Program-made: the position numbers and the translations under genes
Part shown: positions 1 to 8,473 of the stretch, piece after piece
How the letters are laid out: every line of letters starts with the position of its first letter
Numbering within the stretch: position 1 is the first letter of the stretch
Notes under the pieces: generated by a model
The model's input: the letters and a program-made list of their open reading frames with translations, nothing else
Told to the model about the DNA's origin: nothing
Database searches by the model: none
Assembly (NCBI GenBank): GCA_963706885.1
Contig: CAVPNX010000007.1
Coordinates: 62,001-126,000, forward strand
Length of the DNA stretch: 64,000 nt
Source: Prado023 sp963706885
Lineage (GTDB): Bacteria > Actinomycetota > Actinomycetes > S36-B12 > CAIYMF01
Direction: 5' to 3'

Positions 1-329
1 TCGGTGACCCGCCACAGCCCGGCCTTGATCGCGCCCACGTCGACGACCATGTCGACCTCGCCGGCGCCATCGGAGACCGCCCGGGCCGCCTCGGCGGCCT
101 TGATGTCGGCGTGATGCTTGCCGCTCGGGAAGCCCACGACCGTGCACGTGGCGATCTCCGGGGACAGCAACCCCGCGGCCAGGGGCAGGAACGACGGCGA
201 GATGCACACCGAGAAGACGCCCAGGTCGTTGGCCTCGGCGCACAGCGCGGCGACGTCGTCCGGGGTCGCCTCAGGCTTGAGCAGCGTGTGGTCGACCATG
301 CGGGCAAGTTCGGTGCGGGTGAGTGCCAT
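1..329 (-). CDS. deoC: Deoxyribose-phosphate aldolase (N-terminal part, cut by window edge)
   Basis: The reverse-strand reading from the ATG at 329 begins MALTRTELARMVDHTLLKPE and continues with VVGFPSGKHHADIKAAEAA and GEVDMVVDVGAIKAG. These are the DHTLLKP, VGFP.G and EIDMV..G blocks of DeoC. DeoC cleaves 2-deoxyribose 5-phosphate to glyceraldehyde 3-phosphate and acetaldehyde in the cytoplasm. About 109 codons are visible; the rest, including the Schiff-base lysine, lies outside the window. The gene is divergent from the purine nucleoside phosphorylase gene 217 bp away. That gene and the mutase after it supply the upstream steps of deoxynucleoside breakdown, which supports the call. Confidence 0.93.
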   Translation of the reverse strand, partial: MALTRTELARMVDHTLLKPEATPDDVAALCAEANDLGVFSVCISPSFLPLAAGLLSPEIATCTVVGFPSGKHHADIKAAEAARAVSDGAGEVDMVVDVGAIKAGLWRVT

Positions 330-534
330 GAGGGGCATTCTGGTCCCGCGGGACGGCCGCACGCCCGCCGGGGGTGCGGCGCCGGGCCGCGTGCTCGCCG
401 GCCGCCGTGCGGCGCGTCACGGGGATCGCCGCCACGTCACCGATCCTCGCGAATCGAACGGAGATTCGTGGCGTTGCGCCGGTCCACGCATCGGCAGCAC
501 GTCGCTCAGGGAGATCCTGAACCCCCGCGCGGGA

Positions 535-540
535 TAGCGT
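535..540 (+). promoter_or_regulatory. Leaderless-type -10 element of the purine nucleoside phosphorylase gene
   Basis: TAGCGT ends six bases before the ATG at 547 and no Shine-Dalgarno sequence lies between. A TAnnnT hexamer at this distance places the transcription start on the initiation codon, the usual layout of leaderless actinobacterial mRNAs. No clear -35 box is visible. Confidence 0.5.
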
Positions 541-546
541 CGCACC

Positions 547-1368
547 ATGACTGCTGCTGCCCCCCTGCCCCTGGATGACCCCGCCGCCGCCGCGGCCCAG
601 GCTGCCCGTGAACTGGCGGACCTGACCGGTGCACCCAGCCACGACCTGGCCCTCGTCCTGGGCTCGGGGTGGCTCCCCGCGGTGGACCTGCTCGGCGAGA
701 CGCTGGCGGAGTTCCCCTCCACCGACCTGCACGGGTTCGCCCCTCCGGCGGTGGCCGGGCATGCGGGGAAGATCCGCAGTGTCGCCACGCCGTCGGGAGG
801 CCGGGCCCTGGTGTTCCTCGGGCGCACGCACTTCTACGAGGGCCGTGGCGTGGAGGCCGTGGTCCACGGGGTGCGCACCGCGGCTGCCGCCGGGTGCCGC
901 ACGATCGTGCTGACCAACGGGTGTGGCGGGCTGAACCCCGACTGGACGCCTGGAACCCCGGTCCTGATCAGCGACCACATCAACATGACGGGTGCCTCAC
1001 CACTGCGTGGGGCCACGTTCATCGACCTCACCGACCTGTACTCCGCCCGGCTGCGGGCGCTGTGCAAGCAGATCGACCCGACTCTGGCCGAGGGTGTGTA
1101 CCTGCAGTTCCGCGGGCCGCAGTACGAGACCCCGGCCGAGGTCCGCATGGCCGGTGTCCTCGGGGCCGACCTGGTCGGGATGTCCACCACCCTCGAGGCG
1201 ATCGCCGCACGGGAGGCCGGGATGGAGATCCTGGGCCTCTCGCTGGTGACCAACCTCGCCGCCGGGATGACCGGGGAGGCGCTGAACCACGAGGAGGTCC
1301 TCGAGGCCGGGAAGATGGCCGCCGAGCGCATGGGTGGGCTGCTGGCGACCGTGGTGGGGCAGCTGTGA
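547..1368 (+). CDS. punA: Purine nucleoside phosphorylase (trimeric PNP family)
   Basis: This 273-residue cytoplasmic enzyme splits purine (deoxy)nucleosides with phosphate into free base and (deoxy)ribose 1-phosphate. The family blocks appear in order: LGSGW near residue 38 (phosphate loop), GHAGK near 74, RTHFYEG near 93, LTNGCGGLNP near 121, SDHINMTG, QFRGPQYETPAE and VGMSTTLEAIAA (sugar/phosphate site), then a conserved LVTNLAAGM segment. The ATG at 547 follows a -10-like TAGCGT by six bases, so translation is probably leaderless. The gene overlaps the following mutase by four bases (GTGA), which implies one operon with coupled translation. Confidence 0.95.
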   Translation: MTAAAPLPLDDPAAAAAQAARELADLTGAPSHDLALVLGSGWLPAVDLLGETLAEFPSTDLHGFAPPAVAGHAGKIRSVATPSGGRALVFLGRTHFYEGRGVEAVVHGVRTAAAAGCRTIVLTNGCGGLNPDWTPGTPVLISDHINMTGASPLRGATFIDLTDLYSARLRALCKQIDPTLAEGVYLQFRGPQYETPAEVRMAGVLGADLVGMSTTLEAIAAREAGMEILGLSLVTNLAAGMTGEALNHEEVLEAGKMAAERMGGLLATVVGQL

Positions 1369-3059
1369 CCCACGTGGACCCGCTGCTGCTGACGATGGCC
1401 GCGCAGTGGGCCGAGGCGGACCCGGACCCGGCGACCGCAGCCGAGCTCACCGACCGGATCACCGCCGCCGAGGCGGGCGACCCCGGGGCCGCGACGGAGC
1501 TGGCCGACGCCTTCGCCGGGACCCTGCAGTTCGGCACCGCCGGGCTGCGCGGCAAGCTCGGCCCGGGCCCCAACCGGATGAACCGGGTCGTGGTCTCGCG
1601 TGCTGCCGCAGGCTTGGCCCAGTACCTGCTGGACCAGGGCCGGGGTGGCACACCGGTGGTCATCGGCTTCGACGCCCGCCACAACTCCGACGTCTTCGCC
1701 CGGGACACCGCCGAGATCTTCGCCGGGGCCGGCTTCCGCGCCATGATCTGCCCCCGGCCGCTGCCCACGCCCGTGCTGGCCGGTGCGATCCTCACCTACG
1801 GGGCCTCGGCGGGTGTGGTCGTGACCGCGTCGCACAACCCGCCCCAGGACAACGGCTACAAGGTCTACCTCGGCGACGGATCGCAGATCGTCCCGCCCGC
1901 CGATGCGGGGATCGCGGCCTGCATCGAGGCCGTCGGGGCCGTGGCCGACATCCCGCGCAGCACCGACTACGCGACCCTCGACGAGGCTGTCGTCGACAGC
2001 TATCTGGCCCGGGTGTCCGGGCTCGCGCTGCCCGGTGGGCCGCGGGACATCTCGGTGGCCTACACCGCCATGCACGGGGTCGGCAGCCCGCTGATGAGGG
2101 CGGCCCTCACCGGCGCGGGCTTCCCCGCCCCCCTGGCGGTCGTCGCCCAGGACGAGCCGGACCCCGACTTCCCGACGGTGTCGTTCCCGAACCCGGAGGA
2201 GCCCGGGGCGATGGACCTCGCGATGGACCTCGCCGGTGCGTCGAACGTCGACCTGGTGCTGGCCAACGACCCGGACGCCGATCGGTGCGCCGTCGGGATC
2301 CCGGTGGCCGAGGGCGGTTTCCGGATGCTCACCGGCGACGAGGTGGGTGCCCTGCTCGGCTGGTGGATCCTGCAGCGGGGTGTGCGCGCGGGCACGCCGG
2401 TGACCGGGACCTACGCCAACTCGATCGTGAGCTCGCAGCTGCTCGGGGCGATCGCCCGCGACTCGGGACTGGGCTTCCGGGAGACCCTGACCGGGTTCAA
2501 GTGGATCTCCCGCGCCGCGGACGACCTCGCCTTCGGCTACGAGGAGGCCCTGGGCTACTGCGTGGACCCGACGGGCGTGCGGGACAAGGACGGCATCTCA
2601 GCCGGCCTGCTGGTGACCGAGATGGCGGCGGTGCTCAAGGCCGAGGGCCGCGGCGTGCAGGACGTCCTCGACGACCTGGCGACGGCGCACGGCGTGCACG
2701 CGACCAGCCAGGTCTCGTTGCGGTTCACCGACCTGTCGGCGATCCCGGCGCTGATGGCCTCGCTGCGCGCGCAGCCGCCGACCGGGTTCGGGGGGCTGGA
2801 CGTGGTCGAGTCGATCGACCTGGAGGCCGGTTCGCCCGACCTGCCGCCGACCGATGGGCTGAAGTACATGCTGGGTGGCGCGCCGGGGATCGACGGGGCG
2901 CGCGTGATCATCCGCCCGAGTGGGACGGAGCCCAAGATCAAGGCCTACCTCGAGGTCCGGGCCCCGGTGGGTGCCGAGGGGGTCGCAGCGGCCAGGTCGG
3001 TGGCCGGCGAGCGGATCGCCGCAGTGGCCGAGGACGTCCGCGCGCGCCTGACGTCGTAG
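1365..3059 (+). CDS. pmmB: Alpha-D-phosphohexomutase family protein (phosphomannomutase/phosphoglucomutase, possibly phosphopentomutase)
   Basis: The protein has 564 residues when started at the GTG at 1365, which overlaps the preceding stop as GTGA; an upstream in-frame start would run deep into the PNP gene. The four phosphohexomutase signatures are present: TASHNPPQDNGYK with the phosphoserine, the metal loop NDPDADR, the sugar-specificity loop FGYEEALGYC, and the phosphate-binding RPSGTEPKIKAYLEV near the C-terminus. The length fits the PmmB/PGM2-like branch. Homologues are often annotated as phosphomannomutase. Here the gene sits between PNP, which makes (deoxy)ribose 1-phosphate, and DeoC, which uses deoxyribose 5-phosphate, so a phosphopentomutase role is my preferred inference. 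Sequence alone does not prove substrate choice. Confidence 0.9.
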   Translation: MTHVDPLLLTMAAQWAEADPDPATAAELTDRITAAEAGDPGAATELADAFAGTLQFGTAGLRGKLGPGPNRMNRVVVSRAAAGLAQYLLDQGRGGTPVVIGFDARHNSDVFARDTAEIFAGAGFRAMICPRPLPTPVLAGAILTYGASAGVVVTASHNPPQDNGYKVYLGDGSQIVPPADAGIAACIEAVGAVADIPRSTDYATLDEAVVDSYLARVSGLALPGGPRDISVAYTAMHGVGSPLMRAALTGAGFPAPLAVVAQDEPDPDFPTVSFPNPEEPGAMDLAMDLAGASNVDLVLANDPDADRCAVGIPVAEGGFRMLTGDEVGALLGWWILQRGVRAGTPVTGTYANSIVSSQLLGAIARDSGLGFRETLTGFKWISRAADDLAFGYEEALGYCVDPTGVRDKDGISAGLLVTEMAAVLKAEGRGVQDVLDDLATAHGVHATSQVSLRFTDLSAIPALMASLRAQPPTGFGGLDVVESIDLEAGSPDLPPTDGLKYMLGGAPGIDGARVIIRPSGTEPKIKAYLEVRAPVGAEGVAAARSVAGERIAAVAEDVRARLTS

Positions 3060-3165
3060 CGGGTCAGGCCGCAACTCGACGCCCCCTCCCGGTCCACAAC
3101 CCGATGTGTCGGGCGGTCTGACAGGCGTTCCCCATTGACTTCTTGGCTCCTGCTAGGGAAGCCTT

Positions 3166-3207
3166 CCCTCAGTCAAGAGTCTTCGATGGACCCTTGCCGA
3201 CTGAGGG
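3166..3207 (+). promoter_or_regulatory. Inverted repeat that could pair with the ribosome-binding site of the secreted-protein gene
   Basis: CCCTCAGTC at 3166-3174 is exactly complementary to GACTGAGGG at 3199-3207. The right arm includes the GAGGG that would serve as Shine-Dalgarno for the ATG at 3218. A second short palindrome, GGGAAGCCTTCCC, lies just before it. The fold could hide the ribosome site, but I have no independent evidence for regulation. Confidence 0.35.
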
Positions 3208-3217
3208 AGCGTCACCC

Positions 3218-5005
3218 ATGCGCAGGCCATCTCGCACCTTCGTGTTCGCTGCGGCTGCATCGGTGATCCTGACCGGGCTCATCGCCTCCCCAGTGGCGGC
3301 CGACGGTACCGCGCCGACCCTGCTCCTGGGTATGGCCCCCGTGCCGGGCTCCGATCAGGGACAGGTGGTGGAACTGTCGGCCGCCGACGAGGACGGCCTT
3401 GTGGTCCAGCTCTCGTGCGACAACGGTGTCCTGTCTCCTGCGTCGGTCACCGGCCTGCCTGCGGCCACCACCGGAACGTTCGGGCTGCTCGTGCCGTTCG
3501 ACCTGGCGGTGACCTGCACCGCTGCGGACGACGACGGGAATGTGGCGGAGGCTGTTCTGGGGCCCTTCAGCCGGCCGGCGCCGCCGGCGCCGGTCATCGT
3601 GGTTGGCCTCCCCGAGCCGGACCCGACCCGTTGGTTCATCCCAGGGCCGGTTGTGGGTGAGTTGTATGTCTTCAATCCGAGCCCGAATGGGCCCGCCTCG
3701 GTGTCGGCCCTGTCGTGCACCGGGGCCGAGCTCGGGGACCTGGAGCCGGGCCTCCCGAGTGCTTCAGTATCGGCATCCCTCACCGTGACCTCGGAGGGGA
3801 TCACCGAGGTGTCATGCACCGCTACCAACACAAACGGACGTCAGGCCACTGGCATCGCCACGGTCCGGATCGACGCGCCCACCGCCGGGGACCAGGATCC
3901 GGCGGACGGGATCGCTGATGCGCTCCAGCCGACGGAGATCGACGCCTTCGCGTTCCGCGACGCATCCACCGCGACCGAGACCCTTGGCCGGCTCGTGAAT
4001 GCCAATGGGCTCAGTGGTCGGGTGACGGACGCGGCTGACCCCGGCACGGGTGTGCTGGTCACCGTTGACCCCGCGGGACCGGGACGCCCGGGACCCGGCC
4101 CCGTCGAGCTGGAGGCCTGCGGCTCTACGGTGCTGGTCCCCGCTGGGAGCGCGATCGAGTTCACGTGCGCCAGCATCATCGTCACCCCCCTGTCGGGGTC
4201 CGTCCAGGTTGTCCTCGACACGGGTGACCTGGTGACTGTGCGCGCCGGGTCCTCCGTCGAGATCGATGACACAGACCAGGGAGTGACCCTGACCGGGCTG
4301 TCCGGTGAGGACGGGGGTGTCAGCGTGACGACGTCGGGTGGTGAGACGATCCCAGTCCCAGTCACCGCCGGCGCGTTCAACTACCCCGACACGTCCCCGC
4401 CGACAGTGTCGGTGCAGGGTGCCACGGCGCCCGACGAGCTGCCCCTGCCCACCTACACGCTCGGCGCGGAACCCACCCTGACGTGCAGTGCCACTGACAC
4501 CGGATCCGGCCTGGACGGTGGGTGCGAAGGCTCCCTCGCTGGAGGGAGGCCGAACGGAGTGGGCACCTTCACCTACACCGCCACCGCGCGGGACCGGGCC
4601 GGGAACCAGGCAACCGCCAGCTACCGGTACCGCGTCGTCTACCGGATGGACGGCTTCTTGCCTCCGATCAACGATCCCAGGGTCCTCCCCAACAGGCCGC
4701 AGAGCGTCTTCAAGGCCGGGTGGATCGTCCCGGTCATCTTCCAGATCAAGCGTGCCGACGGCAGCACCGTAGCCCCTGCTGAGCCTCCGAAGTGGATCAG
4801 TCCGATCAAGGGCGGGCCACTCACGGGAGCCCCGAACGAGCCCGAGCCCGATGCGACGGCCACCACAGGAGATACGTTCAAGCGGCTCGGCGGCCTCTGG
4901 TACTACAACTGGCGGACGAAGGGACTCGTCGGCGGGTCCAGCTACAGGATCGGGGTGGCACTCGACGATGGCACCGTTCGCACAGTCGTCGTCGGGCTGA
5001 GGTAG
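3218..5005 (+). CDS. Secreted protein with C-terminal PxKF-type domain
   Basis: This 595-residue protein is predicted to be exported. It starts MRRPSRTF, then a hydrophobic core to about residue 27 ending SPVAA, a good signal-peptidase I site. A GAGGGAG Shine-Dalgarno lies before the ATG at 3218. The middle is rich in Thr, Val, Gly and Asp with regularly spaced Cys and resembles bacterial Ig-like or HYR-type beta-sandwiches. The last 115 or so residues contain FKAGWIVPVIFQIK, then WYYNWRTKGL and a final VVVGLR. This matches the PxKF domain found at the C-terminus of many bacterial surface proteins. No catalytic motif or anchor is seen; the role is probably structural or adhesive. Codon use matches the neighbours. 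Confidence 0.8.
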   Translation: MRRPSRTFVFAAAASVILTGLIASPVAADGTAPTLLLGMAPVPGSDQGQVVELSAADEDGLVVQLSCDNGVLSPASVTGLPAATTGTFGLLVPFDLAVTCTAADDDGNVAEAVLGPFSRPAPPAPVIVVGLPEPDPTRWFIPGPVVGELYVFNPSPNGPASVSALSCTGAELGDLEPGLPSASVSASLTVTSEGITEVSCTATNTNGRQATGIATVRIDAPTAGDQDPADGIADALQPTEIDAFAFRDASTATETLGRLVNANGLSGRVTDAADPGTGVLVTVDPAGPGRPGPGPVELEACGSTVLVPAGSAIEFTCASIIVTPLSGSVQVVLDTGDLVTVRAGSSVEIDDTDQGVTLTGLSGEDGGVSVTTSGGETIPVPVTAGAFNYPDTSPPTVSVQGATAPDELPLPTYTLGAEPTLTCSATDTGSGLDGGCEGSLAGGRPNGVGTFTYTATARDRAGNQATASYRYRVVYRMDGFLPPINDPRVLPNRPQSVFKAGWIVPVIFQIKRADGSTVAPAEPPKWISPIKGGPLTGAPNEPEPDATATTGDTFKRLGGLWYYNWRTKGLVGGSSYRIGVALDDGTVRTVVVGLR

Positions 5006-5041
5006 GAGTTCGCCGGAGTAGCCTGCGCGCAGGAGGTGCCC

Positions 5042-5785
5042 ATGGACGAGACGACGCAGGCCCCGAACATCGGACGAGGAGTCCTCCAGGCGATCTTCGC
5101 GGTGTTCCTCGGGCTGATGATCACGGCGGTCGTCGGCGTCGGGGTGTACACGTTCCACCCGAACCCGGGTGAGGGGACGCAGGAGCAGGTCCAGGCGCTG
5201 TACGACCAGCGTGCGGCCATCGACGGCTGCAGCGGCCCGAGCCCCGGGAAGTGCCGGTCCTGGGACGAGCTCACGGCCGCCGAGCGATCCCGGGCTGAGG
5301 CGATCGACGCGCAGGTCGCCACCCTCCAGCGAGCCGCGGAGGAGCAGTCCAGCCAGTGGCGGATGAGCACCAGCGTGATCCTCATCGTCATCGCCACGCT
5401 GTTGATGGCGGTGGCCCTGGCCCTGGGGGACGCGGTGGCCGTGCTGAGCAACGGCATCCTGCTCGGCGGCCTGTTCACGATGCTCTACGGGGTCGGCTGG
5501 GGGCTGGCCTCGGGCAACTCGGTCACGCGGTTCGCGGTGCTGGTGGCGGCCCTGGTGGTGTCCCTGGCCCTCGGGTACCTCAAGTTCGTCCGGGGTCGCA
5601 GGCCGTCGGGCTCAACGCAGTCTCCCGCCACCGCTGCTCCGACGGCCGCCCCGGCCGTCGTCGGCACATCCGCCGAGGTGGCCGAGCTCAGCACCCGGGT
5701 GGAGGCCCTGGAGCGCCGGCTTGCCGCCGCCGCCCAGGGGCTCAGCGGCCAGCAGGATCCCGCTACTGGCAGGGGCGCTTCATGA
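5042..5785 (+). CDS. Membrane protein with four predicted transmembrane helices and C-terminal coiled coil
   Basis: The protein has 247 residues. The ATG at 5042 is preceded by AGGAGG five bases upstream, which favours it over the in-frame GTG at 5036. Helices are predicted near residues 14-38, 110-130, 134-155 and 160-182. A soluble loop of about 65 residues with two Cys (DGCSGPSPGKCRSW) follows the first helix. The C-terminus is Ala/Pro-rich and ends in a short heptad segment (EVAELSTRVEALERRLAAA). I recognise no family. A -10-like TAGCCT lies at 5019-5024, so the mRNA leader would be short. The 3' end overlaps the convergent gene by 23 bases. Confidence 0.75.
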   Translation: MDETTQAPNIGRGVLQAIFAVFLGLMITAVVGVGVYTFHPNPGEGTQEQVQALYDQRAAIDGCSGPSPGKCRSWDELTAAERSRAEAIDAQVATLQRAAEEQSSQWRMSTSVILIVIATLLMAVALALGDAVAVLSNGILLGGLFTMLYGVGWGLASGNSVTRFAVLVAALVVSLALGYLKFVRGRRPSGSTQSPATAAPTAAPAVVGTSAEVAELSTRVEALERRLAAAAQGLSGQQDPATGRGAS

Positions 5786-6203
5786 GGTCCATGACGTAGT
5801 CGTCGGGTGCCCCTGCCGCCCGGGCGGCCTCGGCCATGATCCCCAGGTAGCGGGCCGACGGCAGGCCGCCCTCGTAGGAGTCCACAACGTAGAGCCAGGC
5901 CATCTCGTCGCCGTCCAGGGTCTGGACGCGCACGTGCAGCTTGCGGTGGATCCCCAGGTCCGAGCCCTCCCAGCGGTCGAGCAGGGGCTCATCCTCCGGT
6001 GCGATGTCGTAGAGCATCACGAACACGCTGTGTCCCGGGTCCTCGACGACCGTGGCCAGGGCCCCGTCCCACCCGAGGTCCTCACCGCCGAACGTCAACC
6101 GCCAGTCGATCAGCCAGCCGGGTCCGTGCACGGGCGAGTGCGGTGCCCGCTCGGCCATCTGCTGGGGGTCGAGGTTCGACCCGTACGCCGCGTAGAGGAC
6201 CAC
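5763..6203 (-). CDS. Gamma-glutamylcyclotransferase-fold protein
   Basis: This 146-residue protein begins MVLYAAYGSNLDPQQM. The YGSNL glycine-rich loop is the hallmark of the gamma-glutamylcyclotransferase/AIG2-like fold. A conserved Glu in the family acts as catalytic base, and EGSDLG near residue 80 is a candidate. Such enzymes release 5-oxoproline from gamma-glutamyl amines or dipeptides, but many bacterial members are uncharacterised and the substrate cannot be assigned. It is cytoplasmic, with no signal or membrane segment. The next gene on this strand, the GNAT protein, starts upstream at 6811 and ends 50 bases before this one, so co-transcription is possible. Confidence 0.8.
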   Translation of the reverse strand: MVLYAAYGSNLDPQQMAERAPHSPVHGPGWLIDWRLTFGGEDLGWDGALATVVEDPGHSVFVMLYDIAPEDEPLLDRWEGSDLGIHRKLHVRVQTLDGDEMAWLYVVDSYEGGLPSARYLGIMAEAARAAGAPDDYVMDLMKRPCQ

Positions 6204-6253
6204 GTCGCACAGAGTAGTGGTGCCGCCGGTCCCCGCGGAAGATCAGCGCGGCG

Positions 6254-6811
6254 TCACATGGGCAGGAACGCGGGCTCACCGGGCAGGCACGAGTACAGCA
6301 CCAGGTCGTGGCGGCCGTCAGCGCGGACCTGGGCCCCGCGCGCCACCCCCTCCCGGACGAACCCCGCGCGCTCAAGGGCGCGCTGCTCGGCGACATTGGC
6401 CACATCTGTCGAGGCCTGGACCCGATGGATCCCACCCCGGTGCAACGCGGCCGCGAGAAGCGACTGCGCGACGGTCCCGATGCCCCGCCCGCGCACGTCG
6501 GCATGCAGGGACACCCCGATGCTGATCGCCCGGGAGCCGAGGTTGGGCCCGTGCAGCTCGCTGTGCCAGCTCATGTCGCCCACCGGCACCCACGGCTCGT
6601 CAGCGCCCCCGCGGGGTCGGATCTCGACCATGGCCCGGTCGTGCCAGTCCTCCTCGAAGTGGATGTCGTACACGCCCCAGTCGTCGTACTCGCTGGAGGA
6701 GTCGGGTCGCGCCTCACCCGCCACGAGTCTGCGGATGCCCACCAGGTCCCCGGCGGGGGTGTGCGCCCGGACCGGCAGGGTGATCTGGGGCAGGGGCGGC
6801 TCGACGGCCAT
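6254..6811 (-). CDS. GNAT family N-acetyltransferase
   Basis: The product has 185 residues from the ATG at 6811, which has GGAGGAGCC directly upstream; longer in-frame starts lack support. The acetyl-CoA loop reads VRGRGIGTVAQSLL near residues 115-128, the Q/RxxGxG/A motif A of GNAT enzymes. It is followed by HRVQASTDVANVAEQRALERAGF, the typical motif B with Asn and a bulky helix. The layout fits RimJ/RimL-like side-branch enzymes that acetylate small amines or protein N-termini. The substrate is unknown. The gene reads toward the gamma-glutamylcyclotransferase-like gene. Confidence 0.82.
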   Translation of the reverse strand: MAVEPPLPQITLPVRAHTPAGDLVGIRRLVAGEARPDSSSEYDDWGVYDIHFEEDWHDRAMVEIRPRGGADEPWVPVGDMSWHSELHGPNLGSRAISIGVSLHADVRGRGIGTVAQSLLAAALHRGGIHRVQASTDVANVAEQRALERAGFVREGVARGAQVRADGRHDLVLYSCLPGEPAFLPM

Positions 6812-7086
6812 GGCTCCTCCGGGAGGGTGGGGTCGGTGGGGTTCGGTGGCGGGGTTGGGCCCGCCGCGGGCGGTGGGCCCGAGGGGGGTACGGATCCAGC
6901 GGGCACGGCATCGAGTGGTGCGGCGCGCCGGCAGTGCGGCGTGCCCCGATCCCGCCCGGGCCGTGGGGGCCATGATCCTGCCATGCCCGAGCCCTGCGGG
7001 AGGTCCGGGGACCTCACGTGGGGCGCCGTCGCGATCGGGTCGGTCCCCGGCGCGCGCAGGGCTGCCCATGCGCGATGATCAGCCCC

Positions 7087-8463
7087 ATGACTTCGGTGGC
7101 GATCGTCGGCGGCGGGCCGGGCGGGTACGAGGCGGCCCTCGTCGCCGCGCAGATGGGTGCTGAGGTCACGCTGGTCGACTCCGACGGGATCGGCGGGTCG
7201 GCGGTGCTCACCGACTGCGTGCCCAGCAAGGCCCTGCTCGCGGTGGCTGAGTCGGCGACGCAGGTCCGCGAGAGCGAGGCGCTCGGGATCACCGGGGCGG
7301 CCGGTGCCGTCGGCGTGGACCTCGCAGCCGTCAACGCACGCATCCGCGACCTCGCCAGCGCCCAGAGCGCCGACACCGCCGAGCGGTGCCAGCGCGCGGG
7401 CGTCCGGCTGGTGGCGGGGCGCGGACGCCTCGATGGCCCGGGCGCCGTCGTGGCCGACCTGGCGTCCGGGGGCAGCGAGCGGATCGATGCGGACGCGATC
7501 CTGCTGGCCACCGGCGCCCGTCCCCGGGTGATGGACAGCGCCCTGCCCGACGGGGAGCGGATCCTGACCTGGGAGCAGGTCTACGCCCTGGACCGGGCAC
7601 CCGAGCGACTGGTCGTCGTCGGCTCGGGTGTCACCGGGGCGGAGTTCGCCTGCGCCTACCAGGCACTGGGTTCCGAGGTCGTGCTGGTCTCCAGCCGGGA
7701 GCACGTCCTGCCCGGCGAGGACCCCGACGCCGCACAGGTCCTGGAGGACGTCTTCGAGCGGCGTGGCATGACCGTGCTGCGCCGCTCCCGGGCCCAGTCC
7801 GCGGTCCGCACCGGCGACGGGGTGCTGGTCACCCTTGCCGATGGGCGCACCGTTGAGGGCTCGCACTGCCTGATGGCGGTGGGCTCGGTGCCGAACACCG
7901 AGGACCTGGGCCTGGCCGGGGCTGGCGTCCGCACCACGCCCTCCGGGCACGTCGAGGTCGACCGGGTCTCGCGGACCTCGGCCCGCGGTGTGTATGCCGC
8001 CGGTGACTGCACGGGGGTGCTGCTGCTGGCCTCCGTCGCGGCGATGCAGGGCCGGATCGCCATGTGGCACGCGCTCGGCGGGGCGGTCGCACCCCTGGAC
8101 CTGCGGACGGTGAGCTCCACGGTCTTCACCGACCCGGAGATCGCCACGGTCGGCTACACCCAGGCCGACCTCGATGCCGGACGGGTCAACGGTGAGGTGG
8201 TGAGCCTGCCGCTGGCCACGAACGCCCGGGCCAAGATGCAGGGGATCACCGACGGCTTCGTGAAGGTGATCTGCCGGCGCGGTACACGGATCGTGATGGG
8301 TGGTGTGGTGGTCGCTCCGCACGCCTCGGAGCTCATCTTCGCCCTGGCCCTGGCCGTCGAGCAGCGGCTGACGGTCGAGGAGGTGGCGGCCACGTTCACC
8401 GTGTACCCGTCCCTGACCGGGTCGATCGCCGAGGCGGCCCGGCAGCTGCGCGCATTCGACTGA
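7087..8463 (+). CDS. lpdA: NAD(P)H:quinone oxidoreductase, LpdA-type flavoprotein disulfide reductase family
   Basis: This 458-residue flavoprotein starts with the FAD Rossmann motif VGGGPGGYEAA. It then has GIGGSAVLTDCVPSK, a second nucleotide motif VVGSGVTGAEFA near residue 180, and the FAD-ribityl motif YAAGDCTG near 300. In place of the CxxxxC redox pair of true lipoamide dehydrogenases there is only one Cys (TDCVPSK). This is the feature of mycobacterial LpdA (Rv3303c), a quinone reductase to which the sequence closely corresponds throughout, including SLTGSIAEAARQL at the end. The start was chosen so that the Rossmann strand begins at residue 4. The phosphatase gene follows after 10 bases, a likely operon. 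Confidence 0.92.
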   Translation: MTSVAIVGGGPGGYEAALVAAQMGAEVTLVDSDGIGGSAVLTDCVPSKALLAVAESATQVRESEALGITGAAGAVGVDLAAVNARIRDLASAQSADTAERCQRAGVRLVAGRGRLDGPGAVVADLASGGSERIDADAILLATGARPRVMDSALPDGERILTWEQVYALDRAPERLVVVGSGVTGAEFACAYQALGSEVVLVSSREHVLPGEDPDAAQVLEDVFERRGMTVLRRSRAQSAVRTGDGVLVTLADGRTVEGSHCLMAVGSVPNTEDLGLAGAGVRTTPSGHVEVDRVSRTSARGVYAAGDCTGVLLLASVAAMQGRIAMWHALGGAVAPLDLRTVSSTVFTDPEIATVGYTQADLDAGRVNGEVVSLPLATNARAKMQGITDGFVKVICRRGTRIVMGGVVVAPHASELIFALALAVEQRLTVEEVAATFTVYPSLTGSIAEAARQLRAFD

Positions 8464-8473
8464 GGGGGCGGAC

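Noticed and set aside
669..1364. Upstream extension of the mutase frame into the PNP gene
   Set aside because: The extension is an Arg-rich out-of-frame reading of PNP. The GTG at 1365 gives the correct family N-terminus and a typical GTGA overlap.
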